Notes: generated by a model not told the origin, from the sequence alone. A stretch of 64,000 bases of DNA from Clostridium_AB sp036639235 (GCF_036639235.1 NZ_JAVWJB010000003.1:38248-102247); one strand, 5' to 3'. Shown: positions 23,651 to 32,468, counted from the stretch's first letter. Numbers and translations: made by a program.

Positions 23651-25207
23651 TTAAACTATTTTAGTTGTCCAGTTTTCACAGTTCCATACGTCTGTTACTA
23701 TGTCTTGATAGAAGTCAGGTTCGTGGCAAATAAGAAGAATACTTCCCTTAAACTCCTTAAGTGCTCTTTTAAGTTCTTCCTTAGCATCAACATCAAGGTG
23801 GTTAGTAGGCTCATCAAGCACTAGGAAGTTATGCTCTCTGTTAATAAGCTTACATAATCTAACCTTAGCCTGCTCTCCACCACTTAGAACTACTATTTTA
23901 CTTTCAATATGCTTAGTAGTAAGTCCACACTTAGCAAGTGCTGCACGTATTTCATATTGTGAATATGAAGGGAACTCCTTCCACAGTTCATCTATACATG
24001 AATTGTAGTTACCTTCCTTGATCTCCTGTTCAAAGTATCCTATATGAAGATAATCTCCAAGTTCAACTGAACCTGATATTGCTGGGATTTCTCCAAGAAT
24101 ACTTCTAAGTAAAGTTGTTTTACCAAGTCCGTTTGCACCAACTAGTGCTATCTTTTGGCCCCTTTCCATAGTAAGGTTAAGAGGTTTTGATAGTGGTGAG
24201 TCATATCCAACAACTAAATCCTTAGTAGTAAATAGGGTTTTACCTGAAGCTCTAGAAACCTTGAAATTAAACTCTGGCTTTGGCTTTTCTTGTTTAAGTT
24301 CGATTATATCCATTTTGTCTAGTTTCTTTTGTCTACTCATTGCCATGTTTCTAGTAGAAACTCTAGCTTTATTTCTAGCAACAAAGTCCTTAAGTTCTGC
24401 AATCTCATCCTGCTGCTTTTTATATGCTGCCTCAACCTGTTTTTGCTTAACTTCATATATACGCTGGAAATCATTGTAATCACCAACGTATCTATTTAGT
24501 TCAGCGTTTTCCATATGATAAACAAGATTGATAACGCTATTTAAGAATGGTATATCATGTGATATAAGAATGAAAGCATTATCATAATCTAGAAGATAGC
24601 GTTTAAGCCACTCTATATGCTGTTCATCAAGATAGTTAGTAGGCTCATCTAAAAGTAGAATATCAGGTTTCTCAAGTAGAAGCTTTGCAAGTAGTATTTT
24701 AGTTCTTTGACCACCACTAAGATCTGTAACGTTCTTCTCAAGACCTATATCTATAATACCAAGACCCCTTGCGATTTCCTCTACCTTAGTATCTATTGTG
24801 TAAAAATCATTGTTTGTTAATATATCTTGAAGTGTACCTGTTTCCTCCATTAAGGCCTCAAGTTCTTCAGGGGAAACATCACCCATCTTAAGGTATAGGT
24901 TATTAAGTTCAGTTTCTATATCGAATAGATACTGAAAAGCCCCCTTAAGAACATCACGTATAGTTTGACCCTTTTCAAGTGCAGTGTGCTGGTCAAGGTA
25001 TCCAACTCTAACGTGTTTAGACCATTCGATATTTCCCTCATCAGGCTCAAGTTTAGAGGTGATAATATTCATAAATGTAGATTTACCCTCACCATTAGCT
25101 CCAATTAGCCCAATATGCTCCCCTTTTAGTAATCTAAAAGATACGTTATTAAATATGGCTCTATCTCCAAATCCATGGGTAAGATTTTTAACTGTAAGTA
25201 TACTCAT
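23651..25207 (-). CDS. ABC-F family ATPase
   Basis: A second ABC-F protein, 518 residues, with two cassettes: GANGEGKST, LSGGQRTKILLAKLL and DEPTNYLD, then GANGLGKTT, LSGGEQAKVRLCKL and DEPTNHLD. The linker (about 240-320) is the charged helical pair that reaches into the ribosome in this family. It lacks the C-terminal coiled coil of the Uup-like paralogue at 15585. Members act as translation factors or as antibiotic-resistance factors; nothing here decides which. GGAAGTT-type sequence precedes the ATG at 25207. It is transcribed alone and ends at a clear terminator. Confidence 0.9.
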   Translation of the reverse strand: MSILTVKNLTHGFGDRAIFNNVSFRLLKGEHIGLIGANGEGKSTFMNIITSKLEPDEGNIEWSKHVRVGYLDQHTALEKGQTIRDVLKGAFQYLFDIETELNNLYLKMGDVSPEELEALMEETGTLQDILTNNDFYTIDTKVEEIARGLGIIDIGLEKNVTDLSGGQRTKILLAKLLLEKPDILLLDEPTNYLDEQHIEWLKRYLLDYDNAFILISHDIPFLNSVINLVYHMENAELNRYVGDYNDFQRIYEVKQKQVEAAYKKQQDEIAELKDFVARNKARVSTRNMAMSRQKKLDKMDIIELKQEKPKPEFNFKVSRASGKTLFTTKDLVVGYDSPLSKPLNLTMERGQKIALVGANGLGKTTLLRSILGEIPAISGSVELGDYLHIGYFEQEIKEGNYNSCIDELWKEFPSYSQYEIRAALAKCGLTTKHIESKIVVLSGGEQAKVRLCKLINREHNFLVLDEPTNHLDVDAKEELKRALKEFKGSILLICHEPDFYQDIVTDVWNCENWTTKIV

Positions 25208-25398
25208 TTTAACTTCCTTTCATTAATAATATAAAACTTTAAATTCACATAAAATTATATAGTAGTTTCTTATTTTATACAATTAGTATAGTTATTAATT
25301 AACAGTAATAAACTATGTATAGTTGATATTATATTAAGATTGTTATAATATTAAATTATTCGAAATTTTATGGAAGATAATAATTAGGGGGGAATTAT

Positions 25399-25920
25399 AT
25401 GAAGATTAAATACGATATTACAAAAGATGATTACATAAAATTTAACATGTATCATCTTGAAAGTTCTTCAAATGTTAAGAAGGAATTAGTAATTCATAGA
25501 TTTATTATACCTATGATGTTGGTAGGTCTTTCAGCTGCATTTTATGTTCTAACAGGATTACCATTACATATAGGTGTGCCTTTATTTTTAGGAATAGGTA
25601 TTGTATGGGCAGTATTTTATCCTAAGTATTATAGAAAGAATGCACTTAAGAATGTAAGTAAAGTTGTTGATAGTGGATTCCAATCATCAGGTGTTAGTAA
25701 GAATACTATTAACGTATTAGATGAAGGAATACACTCAAGTTCAAGAGCAGGTCAAACTATTAATAGATGGGATGAAGTTAAAAAGGTTCACGAAACCGAT
25801 GAGTATTTTTTCATTTATGTAACTGATAAGATAGCCCATGTTATTCCTAAGAGAGCATTTGCTAATAAGGAAGAAGAACACGAATTTATAGAAATTATCA
25901 ATAGAAACATTGCTAAATAA
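25399..25920 (+). CDS. YcxB-like membrane protein
   Basis: A 173-residue protein with an N-terminal DYIKFNMYHLESS segment, two adjacent membrane helices (about 35-80) and a C-terminal domain containing INRWDEVKKVHETDEYFFIYV and HVIPKRAF. This arrangement is that of YcxB-like proteins, whose function is unknown. The strong AGGGGGG ribosome site and own terminator indicate a single-gene transcript. Confidence 0.85.
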   Translation: MKIKYDITKDDYIKFNMYHLESSSNVKKELVIHRFIIPMMLVGLSAAFYVLTGLPLHIGVPLFLGIGIVWAVFYPKYYRKNALKNVSKVVDSGFQSSGVSKNTINVLDEGIHSSSRAGQTINRWDEVKKVHETDEYFFIYVTDKIAHVIPKRAFANKEEEHEFIEIINRNIAK

Positions 25921-25926
25921 GGGTTT

Positions 25927-25963
25927 AAGCCAAGTTAATATGAAAATATTAACTTGGCTTTTT
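25927..25963 (+). terminator. Terminator of the YcxB-like gene
   Basis: Perfect 15-base arms (AAGCCAAGTTAATAT and complement), loop GAAA, then TTTTT. Confidence 0.9.
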
Positions 25964-25966
25964 GTT

Positions 25967-26452
25967 TGTGTACTTTCTACAAAAAGAGTATATCTACTAA
26001 AGGGAAAATTCAGAAAAATCATAGGTTTCTTTGGTAAGTTTTATACAAATGGTTACACAAAGTAAAAAAGAGATTATATGTAAAAATCCTAAATAGAGGT
26101 ATTAATATTAACGATAATAATAGGAAAATGCCTAGAAAATGGTAACAAATTGTATTGAATTGTTGAATATATGATATAACGCGAAATATTATTGTTATTA
26201 TTTGAATAATGTACGATTTGATTAAAAAATAAGTATTTGTTGAATTTCTACAAATATCAAATTATATTGAATAAATATTATTTTTTGAAAATTTAAGTGT
26301 AAACTAGCTATAAAGTTAGTTGTACCAATGGTTTGTATGACATTTTAACCTGAAAAATGATTATATTATGTTGCAGAAAAAACAACAAAAAACCTTAATG
26401 AAAACTATACAAAGGACTTGCTAGTGCAAATATACATTTTATGAAAAAGAGG
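25967..26452. other. Long AT-rich non-coding stretch before the microproteins
   Basis: About 490 bases with no credible gene on either strand. Possible promoter-like ATGACA/TATATT boxes lie at 26337-26367 (19-base spacing), and a short inverted repeat AACTA/TAGTT near 26302. I see no recognised riboswitch or structured RNA. It may hold regulatory sites for the highly expressed microproteins. Confidence 0.4.
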
Positions 26453-26481
26453 TTGTAATTTTCGCTTTACTTGAGTATGAT
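26453..26481 (+). promoter_or_regulatory. Promoter of the microprotein pair
   Basis: TTGTAA (26453-26458), 17 bases, TATGAT (26476-26481). The leader would be about 24 bases, carrying AGGGAGGTG before the first ATG. Confidence 0.6.
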
Positions 26482-26511
26482 AAGAATATAAACAACAGGG
26501 AGGTGAAATAA

Positions 26512-26622
26512 ATGTACGAATTCGGATTATTACTAGCTAAGGGTTACGAAGCTAAGGAAGTAGAAAACAAGAAGAAGAGCAACTTCGAAAACATGTTTGC
26601 AACTATGTATAAGAGCATGTAA
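26512..26622 (+). CDS. Microprotein 1, MYEFG family (36 aa)
   Basis: A 36-residue open frame beginning MYEFGLLLAKGYEAKE and ending MYKSM. It is too short for ordinary gene callers, but several signs say it is real. A strong GGGAGGTG ribosome site stands 6-7 bases before the ATG. Codons are those of highly expressed genes here (TAC, GAA, TTC, AAG, AAC, GGT). A paralogue follows 118 bases later with the same N-terminus. It is soluble-looking, rich in lysine and glutamate, probably amphipathic helical in the middle, with no signal peptide. I recognise no family and assign no function. Confidence 0.75.
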   Translation: MYEFGLLLAKGYEAKEVENKKKSNFENMFATMYKSM

Positions 26623-26740
26623 TTATTATAAAGCTAAGATTATTATAAACTAAACTTATTATTATTAAAAAAACTAAACTATTATTAGATATTATTAAAT
26701 GATTGAAACAGCAGTTATTTATAAAACGGAGGTATACGTA

Positions 26741-26848
26741 ATGTATGAATTTGGAACTTTAATTGCTAAAGGACTTGAAAATGACAAAAAGGTATCAACA
26801 AAAAAGTCAGAAAATATTTTCGTAAATATGTTCAAGTCAAGCAAATAG
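26741..26848 (+). CDS. Microprotein 2, paralogue of microprotein 1 (35 aa)
   Basis: A 35-residue frame beginning MYEFGTLIAKGLENDKK, sharing MYEFG-L-AKG-E at the N-terminus and the pattern (E)N-(I/M)F-NMF-S near the C-terminus with microprotein 1. Its ribosome site CGGAGGT lies 8 bases before the ATG. Nucleotide identity in the common part is clearly below protein identity (codons differ: TAC/TAT, TTC/TTT, AAG/AAA), so the protein sequence appears to have been selected after duplication. It is probably cotranscribed with the first and ends before the terminator at 26941. Function unknown. Confidence 0.72.
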   Translation: MYEFGTLIAKGLENDKKVSTKKSENIFVNMFKSSK

Positions 26849-26940
26849 ATTATTATTAAGAAATTAAATATAGAGATTATTATATTAAGATATTAAATGC
26901 AAGCCAAAAAATAATAAAAAATCATTAAAGAAGCGGATAT

Positions 26941-26978
26941 AATCTAGCTTGGAGCCCCCCTCCAAGCTAGATTTTTTT
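26941..26978 (+). terminator. Strong terminator after the microproteins
   Basis: Perfect 14-base arms (AATCTAGCTTGGAG and complement), 5-C loop, then a run of seven Ts. It separates the microprotein transcript from the two-component genes. Confidence 0.92.
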
Positions 26979-26988
26979 ATGTGTCAAA

Positions 26989-27010
26989 ATTATACAAAAT
27001 ATTGTATAAT
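26989..27010 (+). promoter_or_regulatory. Palindrome over the -10 box of the response-regulator operon
   Basis: ATTATACAA-AATA-TTGTATAAT has perfect 9-base arms and contains TATAAT (27005-27010). Only a poor -35 (TGTCAA) is present. It could be an operator, for example for autoregulation by the downstream response regulator. Confidence 0.5.
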
Positions 27011-27036
27011 TTTTATAGGAGGTGAGTTTTACCAAT

Positions 27037-27747
27037 ATGAAGGAAATAATTTTACTAATAGAAGATAACAAAGAGATTACCCAAGCGGTAAAGGAGTACT
27101 TAGAAAGCAAGAATAGAATTGTATATATTGCTAATGATGGCAATGAGGGAAGAAACATATTTAATAATAATATTGATAGAATAGATCTTGTAATTGTTGA
27201 TATTGTAATGCCTGGACTAAGTGGGCTTGAACTTTGTAGTAGTATACGAATGAAAAGTGATGTGCCGATTATTATTTTAAGTGGCAAGTTTTCCGAAAGC
27301 GATAAGGTTATGGGATTTAAAGTAGGAGCAGATGATTATTTAACTAAGCCTTTTAGTCTAGTGGAGTTAGAGGCAAGAATAGATGCCCAGTTAAGAAGGT
27401 ACAAAAGGTACATGGGTAAAGAGTGTAATGTAAGTAACTATGAATACTCTAGGGGGCTAAGTGTAAACCCAGACTCAGGTGAAGTAAGAGTTAATAAATC
27501 ATATGTATCTTTAACTGCAAAGGAATATGATTTATTACTTCTTTTTTGCAAAAACCCATCTAAAATATTTACAAAAAAAGAGTTATACGAAAATGTATGG
27601 GGCGAAAAAGATATTTGTGGAAATAATACTGTAAATGTACATATAAAATCACTTAGAGAAAAGATAAAAGATGATCTGAAATCACCAAAATACATAAAAA
27701 CTGTATGGGGTAGTGGTTATATTTTTATTGGGGAGCTTAAAGAATGA
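27037..27747 (+). CDS. OmpR-family response regulator
   Basis: A DNA-binding response regulator of 236 residues: receiver domain (about 1-120) with the phosphorylatable aspartate at 55 (VIVDIVMPG) and the switch lysine in YLTKPF, then a winged-helix domain (about 135-235) with LTAKEYDLLLLF and VWGEKDICGNNTVNVHIKSLREKI. I prefer the ATG at 27037; a GTG at 27022 lies inside the Shine-Dalgarno sequence itself. Spacing from AGGAGG to this ATG is long (14 bases), so the start is not certain. It overlaps the kinase gene by 4 bases. Confidence 0.93.
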   Translation: MKEIILLIEDNKEITQAVKEYLESKNRIVYIANDGNEGRNIFNNNIDRIDLVIVDIVMPGLSGLELCSSIRMKSDVPIIILSGKFSESDKVMGFKVGADDYLTKPFSLVELEARIDAQLRRYKRYMGKECNVSNYEYSRGLSVNPDSGEVRVNKSYVSLTAKEYDLLLLFCKNPSKIFTKKELYENVWGEKDICGNNTVNVHIKSLREKIKDDLKSPKYIKTVWGSGYIFIGELKE

Positions 27748-29165
27748 AAATAAAAAGTTGGGTTAGAGGTATCCATATAGTAATGGTTGTAACGGTTTTA
27801 CTAACTTCAATTGCTGGACTTTTTATATTAAGGGAGCAAAGTGAGGTTCGTGAAGAGCTACTCTCTAGCCGTATTAAGGATAGGCTAAATGTTTACGATA
27901 AAGTTTTAAGTGATGGACGAATATATAATGTCGCCTATGACTTTGAAGGCCTTTTTAATGAAGAAGGAATAGATGTTGAAGTTTTTTCATCTAACGGAAT
28001 TCAATTATATTCTACAAAACCATTAAAGGGCAATGTTCAGGCACTTGGATCCTCAGAGTTTTATAAGGATCTTTATAAAATAAAGTTTAATGAAGGTAAA
28101 CCAACTATTACAAAACTTGCACTCATTAATGGAAAAGTAACAGGTATGTATAAAATTACATTAACTGGAGATGAAGATAACCTAATATATATTAGTCATT
28201 TTAATATTGCATGTACAATACTTGCGGTGACAACATTAATATCATTAGTGTTTATTTCTAGAATTATAAAGACGAAGATGACAAGGCCAATTAATAATCT
28301 TTCAAATGCTATGACAGGTTTTGCAAAGGGGCAGAATGTTGAGGTAGACATTCAAGGTAATAATGAAATCTCTATGCTTTCTAAGGTGTTTTGCAGCATG
28401 AAAGATGAAATTACACAGCAGCAACAGGTTATTGAAGAAGAAAAAAAAGCCAGAGAGTATATGGTAGCAACAATTTCACATGACTTAAAAAGTCCATTAA
28501 CATCTATTAGAGTTTATTCAGAGATTTTATCTAATGAAAAGGAAGACGTGGATAAGCTAACAAAGGTTATTATGGATAAATGTGATTATATGAACGAAAT
28601 GATTGAGGACTTATTAGAGTATTCTGTACTAACAACTAATGATGTTATGGATGTTGTTAGTGTTGAAGGAGACGAATTTTTTAACATGATATTTGATGGA
28701 TGTGACGATCTTTGTAATAAGAAGAATATATTATATGAATCAAGTATATTATGTAGTGGTGAGTACAATGTTAATGTTAAAGAAATGATGAGAGCTATAG
28801 ATAATCTGATATCAAATGCTATTACATATACTAAAGAAGGTAACAAGATATGGACAGGGGTATATTCAAGTGAATATGATTTACCACCTTGGGTAGATTG
28901 CGAATTTAGAAAAGAGATTAGTAATATGAAGTCAAATGGATTAGTCGTAATTATTAAAAACCAAGGGGATTATATTAATAGCGAAAAGATAGAGCAAATA
29001 TTTGATCCCTTCTACAAGTGCGAAGGCGGTAAAAGTTCTAAAGGCACAGGCCTTGGACTTAGTATAGTCAAGCTAATTGTAGAAAAGCATAATGGGCAAA
29101 TTAAACTATATTCTAAAGAAGACAGTGGCAACATTTTTGTATTCAACTTAAATAGATTAAGCTAG
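27744..29165 (+). CDS. Sensor histidine kinase
   Basis: A 473-residue membrane kinase that should phosphorylate the preceding regulator. Membrane helices lie at about 11-29 and 152-173, enclosing an extracytoplasmic sensor domain of about 120 residues. A HAMP domain follows (about 172-226), then the dimerisation domain with the phosphoacceptor His at 246 (ATISHDLKSPLTS) and an ATPase domain with the N box (DNLISNAITYT), FDPFYKCEGG and GTGLGLSIVK. The signal is unknown. It is translationally coupled to the regulator and followed 28 bases later by an HD-GYP gene. Confidence 0.93.
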   Translation: MKIKSWVRGIHIVMVVTVLLTSIAGLFILREQSEVREELLSSRIKDRLNVYDKVLSDGRIYNVAYDFEGLFNEEGIDVEVFSSNGIQLYSTKPLKGNVQALGSSEFYKDLYKIKFNEGKPTITKLALINGKVTGMYKITLTGDEDNLIYISHFNIACTILAVTTLISLVFISRIIKTKMTRPINNLSNAMTGFAKGQNVEVDIQGNNEISMLSKVFCSMKDEITQQQQVIEEEKKAREYMVATISHDLKSPLTSIRVYSEILSNEKEDVDKLTKVIMDKCDYMNEMIEDLLEYSVLTTNDVMDVVSVEGDEFFNMIFDGCDDLCNKKNILYESSILCSGEYNVNVKEMMRAIDNLISNAITYTKEGNKIWTGVYSSEYDLPPWVDCEFRKEISNMKSNGLVVIIKNQGDYINSEKIEQIFDPFYKCEGGKSSKGTGLGLSIVKLIVEKHNGQIKLYSKEDSGNIFVFNLNRLS

Positions 29166-29193
29166 TTATGGTTTAAATTAATGGGGTGATAAC

Positions 29194-30243
29194 TTGAAAT
29201 TCGTTAAGCTTGACTGTGTAGAAGATGGAGACATACTAGGTCAACATATTCTTACTATGGACGGTAATACTCTTTTAAAAGAAGGGGTTGTTTTAAATAG
29301 TGTTTTTATTGATAAGCTACGTAAAATAGGTGTTGGATATGTGTATATAAAAGATGAGGATGCATCTGAACTTGGGACTGAATACAGGGAAATGGCAAAA
29401 CTAAAAACAGAGGTTTTAAAGTCATTTTCAAATGTGTTTTCTAATCTTCAAAGAGGAGAAAAACCTGTATTTAAGGAGGTTTTAGGTAAGGTAGACAGTA
29501 TGGTTGAGTTTATACAGGACCATCAAGAAATAAATTCTACATACTTATCAGACCTAAAAACATACGACAATTATACATATATACATTCTCTTAATGTGGC
29601 TATGCTTTCAATATTCTTTGGTACTAAGCTAAATAAGAATAAAGAAAGTCTTACTGAACTTGGAGTTGCAGGTATGCTTCATGACATAGGGAAAACAAAA
29701 ATCCCTATAGAAATTCTTAATAAAAGCGGAAAGCTATCAAATGAAGAATTTCAAATTATGAAGATGCATCCTATATATGGCTATGAAATAACAAGAGGTA
29801 GTGATGATATAACTGAGGCAGCTAGGTGTGCCATATTATATCATCACGAGAAGTTAGATGGCTCTGGTTATCCCCATGGTTTACTAGGGAAGGAAATTGA
29901 TAATATTTCTAAAATAGTATGTATAAGTGATGTATACGATGCGGTTGCAAGTGATAGGGTGTATAGAAAGGCATTTTCACCAAGTGATTCCTATGAATAT
30001 ATATTAGGTGGTTGTGGTTCCCTATTTGACCACAAATTAGTTGAGATATTTAAGGATAATTTTTCACTATATCCTATTGGAACAAAGGTTATGCTTTCAA
30101 CAGGTGAAGTTGGCACTATAATAGGGCATAATATAGGTTTTCCAGATAAGCCAATTGTTAATATTATTAACAGAATAGGTTCAGATAAGAGAATTAACCT
30201 AATTAAAAAACTTGATATTTGTATTGTTGAAAATATCAAGTAG
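29194..30243 (+). CDS. HD-GYP domain protein (probable c-di-GMP phosphodiesterase)
   Basis: HD-GYP proteins hydrolyse cyclic di-GMP. Of 349 residues, the central part (about 125-300) carries YIHSLNVAMLS, MLHDIGKTKIP and HHEKLDGSGYPHG, which hold the HD pair and the GYP motif; all key residues are present. The N-terminal 110 residues resemble the small domain often found before HD-GYP in clostridia (DGDILGQHILTMDGNTLLKEGV). The TTG start follows GGGGTGA. It is last in a probable operon with the two-component pair, so the kinase signal may feed into c-di-GMP control of motility, adhesion or sporulation; that link is inferred. Confidence 0.9.
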   Translation: MKFVKLDCVEDGDILGQHILTMDGNTLLKEGVVLNSVFIDKLRKIGVGYVYIKDEDASELGTEYREMAKLKTEVLKSFSNVFSNLQRGEKPVFKEVLGKVDSMVEFIQDHQEINSTYLSDLKTYDNYTYIHSLNVAMLSIFFGTKLNKNKESLTELGVAGMLHDIGKTKIPIEILNKSGKLSNEEFQIMKMHPIYGYEITRGSDDITEAARCAILYHHEKLDGSGYPHGLLGKEIDNISKIVCISDVYDAVASDRVYRKAFSPSDSYEYILGGCGSLFDHKLVEIFKDNFSLYPIGTKVMLSTGEVGTIIGHNIGFPDKPIVNIINRIGSDKRINLIKKLDICIVENIK

Positions 30244-30251
30244 AATCCATT

Positions 30252-30282
30252 AAAAAAGCACCATAACTTATGGTGCTTTTTT
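30252..30282. terminator. Terminator after the HD-GYP gene
   Basis: Perfect arms of about 14 bases (AAAAAAGCACCATA and complement) with a 3-base loop and Ts on both sides. Confidence 0.9.
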
Positions 30283-30326
30283 AGTTGATCCTAAAAATTA
30301 TAAATAGTCCGCTTAAGTAAAAAATG

Positions 30327-30674
30327 TTACTGTGATTGTAATAGTCCCATAAATTTTAACGCTATAGAAGTGCTCTCTATAAATTTAATATTAGAGTCTT
30401 CCATATTGAGAATTGATTTGATCTTCTTTATACGATATCTAATAGTATTTTCATGCTGGAAAAGATCCTCAGCAACCCGTTTGAAATTTCCATCATTGTT
30501 TATAAATGATTCTAGGGTAACATAAAGTTCAGAATGATTTTCTTTATCGTATTGTTTGATTGGATCAATAATGTTTAATGAAAAGTTTGTTAATTCCTCA
30601 GAGTTAACACTTTGGGAAAGAATTAGAACAATGTCATTTTGAGAAAGTCTACAATTATTACTTTGGAGTAGCAT
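30327..30674 (-). CDS. Stand-alone PucR/CdaR-type helix-turn-helix protein
   Basis: A 115-residue protein whose C-terminal half matches the HTH_30 DNA-binding domain of PucR/CdaR activators (LESFINNDGNFKRVAEDLFQHENTIRYRIKKIKSIL). Full PucR-type regulators are several hundred residues with N-terminal sensor domains; none is here. The gene has its own ribosome site (AAGGGGGATAT) and ATG, and the 280 bases upstream hold no matching remnant, so it may be a genuine mini-regulator rather than a fresh truncation. Target unknown. Confidence 0.75.
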   Translation of the reverse strand: MLLQSNNCRLSQNDIVLILSQSVNSEELTNFSLNIIDPIKQYDKENHSELYVTLESFINNDGNFKRVAEDLFQHENTIRYRIKKIKSILNMEDSNIKFIESTSIALKFMGLLQSQ

Positions 30675-30960
30675 TATATATCCCCCTTTGACCTTAGTAA
30701 TATATTGAAATATGTCTTATTTATTATTATACACAGACTTTGTATTTATTTAAATGCAAAAAGTGGAAAAACCATGCAAATTCTTAAAAATTTATAATTT
30801 ATTTTGAAAATTATAAAAATATAAAGGGGAAGATATGATTTCGTCATGAATAATTTCATATATTGAAAGGAAAACTTGATATAATCATAAGTTTTGTATA
30901 AAATATTAATGATATATAAAAATGATGCCGAAAATGGACCTGTAGACAGGAGGGATATTG

Positions 30961-31356
30961 TTGAATCAGCAATTAGAAGAAAATGCGTCGTATAACTTAA
31001 GAATTACTAAAATATCAGGGGAAAAATCTCAGGAAGAGAATACTACTAAAGCAAGTGCTATATTTAATATTGAAGGTGGACTGATAAACGAAATAAGCAA
31101 GAAACTTAGGGTATTTCTAAAGGACAATAACCTTTCAGGTGGGATTATGGATATGAGCGTATCTACATTTGAAGTGGATATTATTAATAAGGCATCTAAT
31201 GGAGATAAGTCAGCAGACTTACTTATAATAGATTTTATTGATAGTCTAAGAGAAGAGTACAAAGTTACAATAGATAACAATTTTAATGGTCTTGAAGTTA
31301 CAACAGATGAGCTTAATAAGTTAATTTCAGACATATGTGTTGAGACTAACAGTTAA
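30961..31356 (+). CDS. Unrecognised soluble protein
   Basis: A 131-residue hypothetical protein. I recognise no family. It is acidic, has no membrane segment or signal peptide, and alternates strands and helices (SAIFNIEGGLINEISKKLRVF and DLLIIDFIDSLREEYKVTI), suggesting a small alpha/beta fold. I take the TTG at 30961, seven bases after AGGAGGG, over the adjacent TTG at 30958. A short inverted repeat (CCTGT/ACAGG) overlaps the ribosome site. Neighbours (PucR-like regulator, EamA transporter) are transcribed separately and give no clue. Confidence 0.75.
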   Translation: MNQQLEENASYNLRITKISGEKSQEENTTKASAIFNIEGGLINEISKKLRVFLKDNNLSGGIMDMSVSTFEVDIINKASNGDKSADLLIIDFIDSLREEYKVTIDNNFNGLEVTTDELNKLISDICVETNS

Positions 31357-31485
31357 CATAATAATTGGGTTTAAAGATATAGATATTAGTAGGCACTAAG
31401 TTTATATCTTTTTATTTTGTCTAGTTTAGCTTAATGACGTGCTAAATATGTAATACAATTAGATAAATAAAGCGGAGGATATATA

Positions 31486-32391
31486 ATGAAGTATTTAACA
31501 GAGAAAAAGTGGATAATAATGATTGCAGCATTTTGCTCCGTATTGTGGGGAAGTGCATTTCCGGTACTAAAACTTGGTTATGCAGAAATGGGAATTGAAC
31601 ATGATATATTTGGCAAGATTCTTCTAGCTGGTATGAGGTTCTTTATAGCATCACTAATAATAATTTTTATATTAAAAATATTTATAAAAGAGCCACTTAA
31701 AATATCTAAAAAGGATTTTTCAAGGTTAAGCGTACTTGGATTTTTCCAAACAGCTATGTTATACCTATTCTTTTATATTGGGTTATCTAATACTACAGGT
31801 ATGAAGGGTGCAATTCTGTCTTCAGCAGAAAACTTCTTTGTAGTATTATTTGCACATTTTGTATATAAAAATGATAAAATAAACTACAATAAAATCCTTG
31901 GACTAGCCCTAGGGTTTTTAGGAATTATATTTGCAAATTGGGGTAAGGACTTTGGATTTGAATTTACCTTAACAGGTGAAGGATTTATGATTATATCAAC
32001 TATTTCAGCTGCAATAGCAACTATTATAACTAAGGAAATATGTAGGGATATACATCCATTTGTAGCCAATGCATATCAAATGTTAATAGGCTCATTAATG
32101 TTACTTACACTTGGAATAGGCTGCAGGGGATATGAAAATATGGTGTTTACACCAATGGCTACTGGGTTATTAATATATTCAGCATTTCTTTCTGCAATAG
32201 CATTTTCATTATGGTTTGCCCTACTTAAGTACAATAAGGCAGGAGAAATTACTATTTATAGATTTATAATACCAGTATCAGGTGTTATATTATCAGGTCT
32301 TATTATTCCTGGGGAAGGATTTAGTATTTATACAGTAATCTCATTAATATGCGTTGCTATAGGAGTAAGTGTAGTTAATAGAGGAAAGTAA
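31486..32391 (+). CDS. EamA/DMT-family transporter
   Basis: A 301-residue membrane protein with ten predicted helices in two EamA repeats (about 10-145 and 165-298). AAFCSVLWGSAFPVLKLGY at the start and the mid-repeat WGKDFGFEFTLTGEGFMIISTI are typical of drug/metabolite exporters. Substrate not determinable; amino acids or cofactors are common. AGCGGAGG precedes the ATG. Transcribed alone, ending at a clear terminator. Confidence 0.9.
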   Translation: MKYLTEKKWIIMIAAFCSVLWGSAFPVLKLGYAEMGIEHDIFGKILLAGMRFFIASLIIIFILKIFIKEPLKISKKDFSRLSVLGFFQTAMLYLFFYIGLSNTTGMKGAILSSAENFFVVLFAHFVYKNDKINYNKILGLALGFLGIIFANWGKDFGFEFTLTGEGFMIISTISAAIATIITKEICRDIHPFVANAYQMLIGSLMLLTLGIGCRGYENMVFTPMATGLLIYSAFLSAIAFSLWFALLKYNKAGEITIYRFIIPVSGVILSGLIIPGEGFSIYTVISLICVAIGVSVVNRGK

Positions 32392-32436
32392 AAATATAAT
32401 AATAGGATGATGTGAAAATATGATTTTCAAAAGTTT

Positions 32437-32464
32437 GAGGCTGCTTAAATAAGCAGCCTCTTTT
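32437..32464. terminator. Bidirectional terminator
   Basis: Arms GAGGCTGCTT and AAGCAGCCTC, 4-base loop, then TTTT; between convergent genes. Confidence 0.88.
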
Positions 32465-32468
32465 ATAT

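Noticed and set aside
30937..30954. CCTGT/ACAGG hairpin before 30961 as a riboswitch or operator
   Set aside because: Only five base pairs with a two-base loop; too weak to list as a separate feature.
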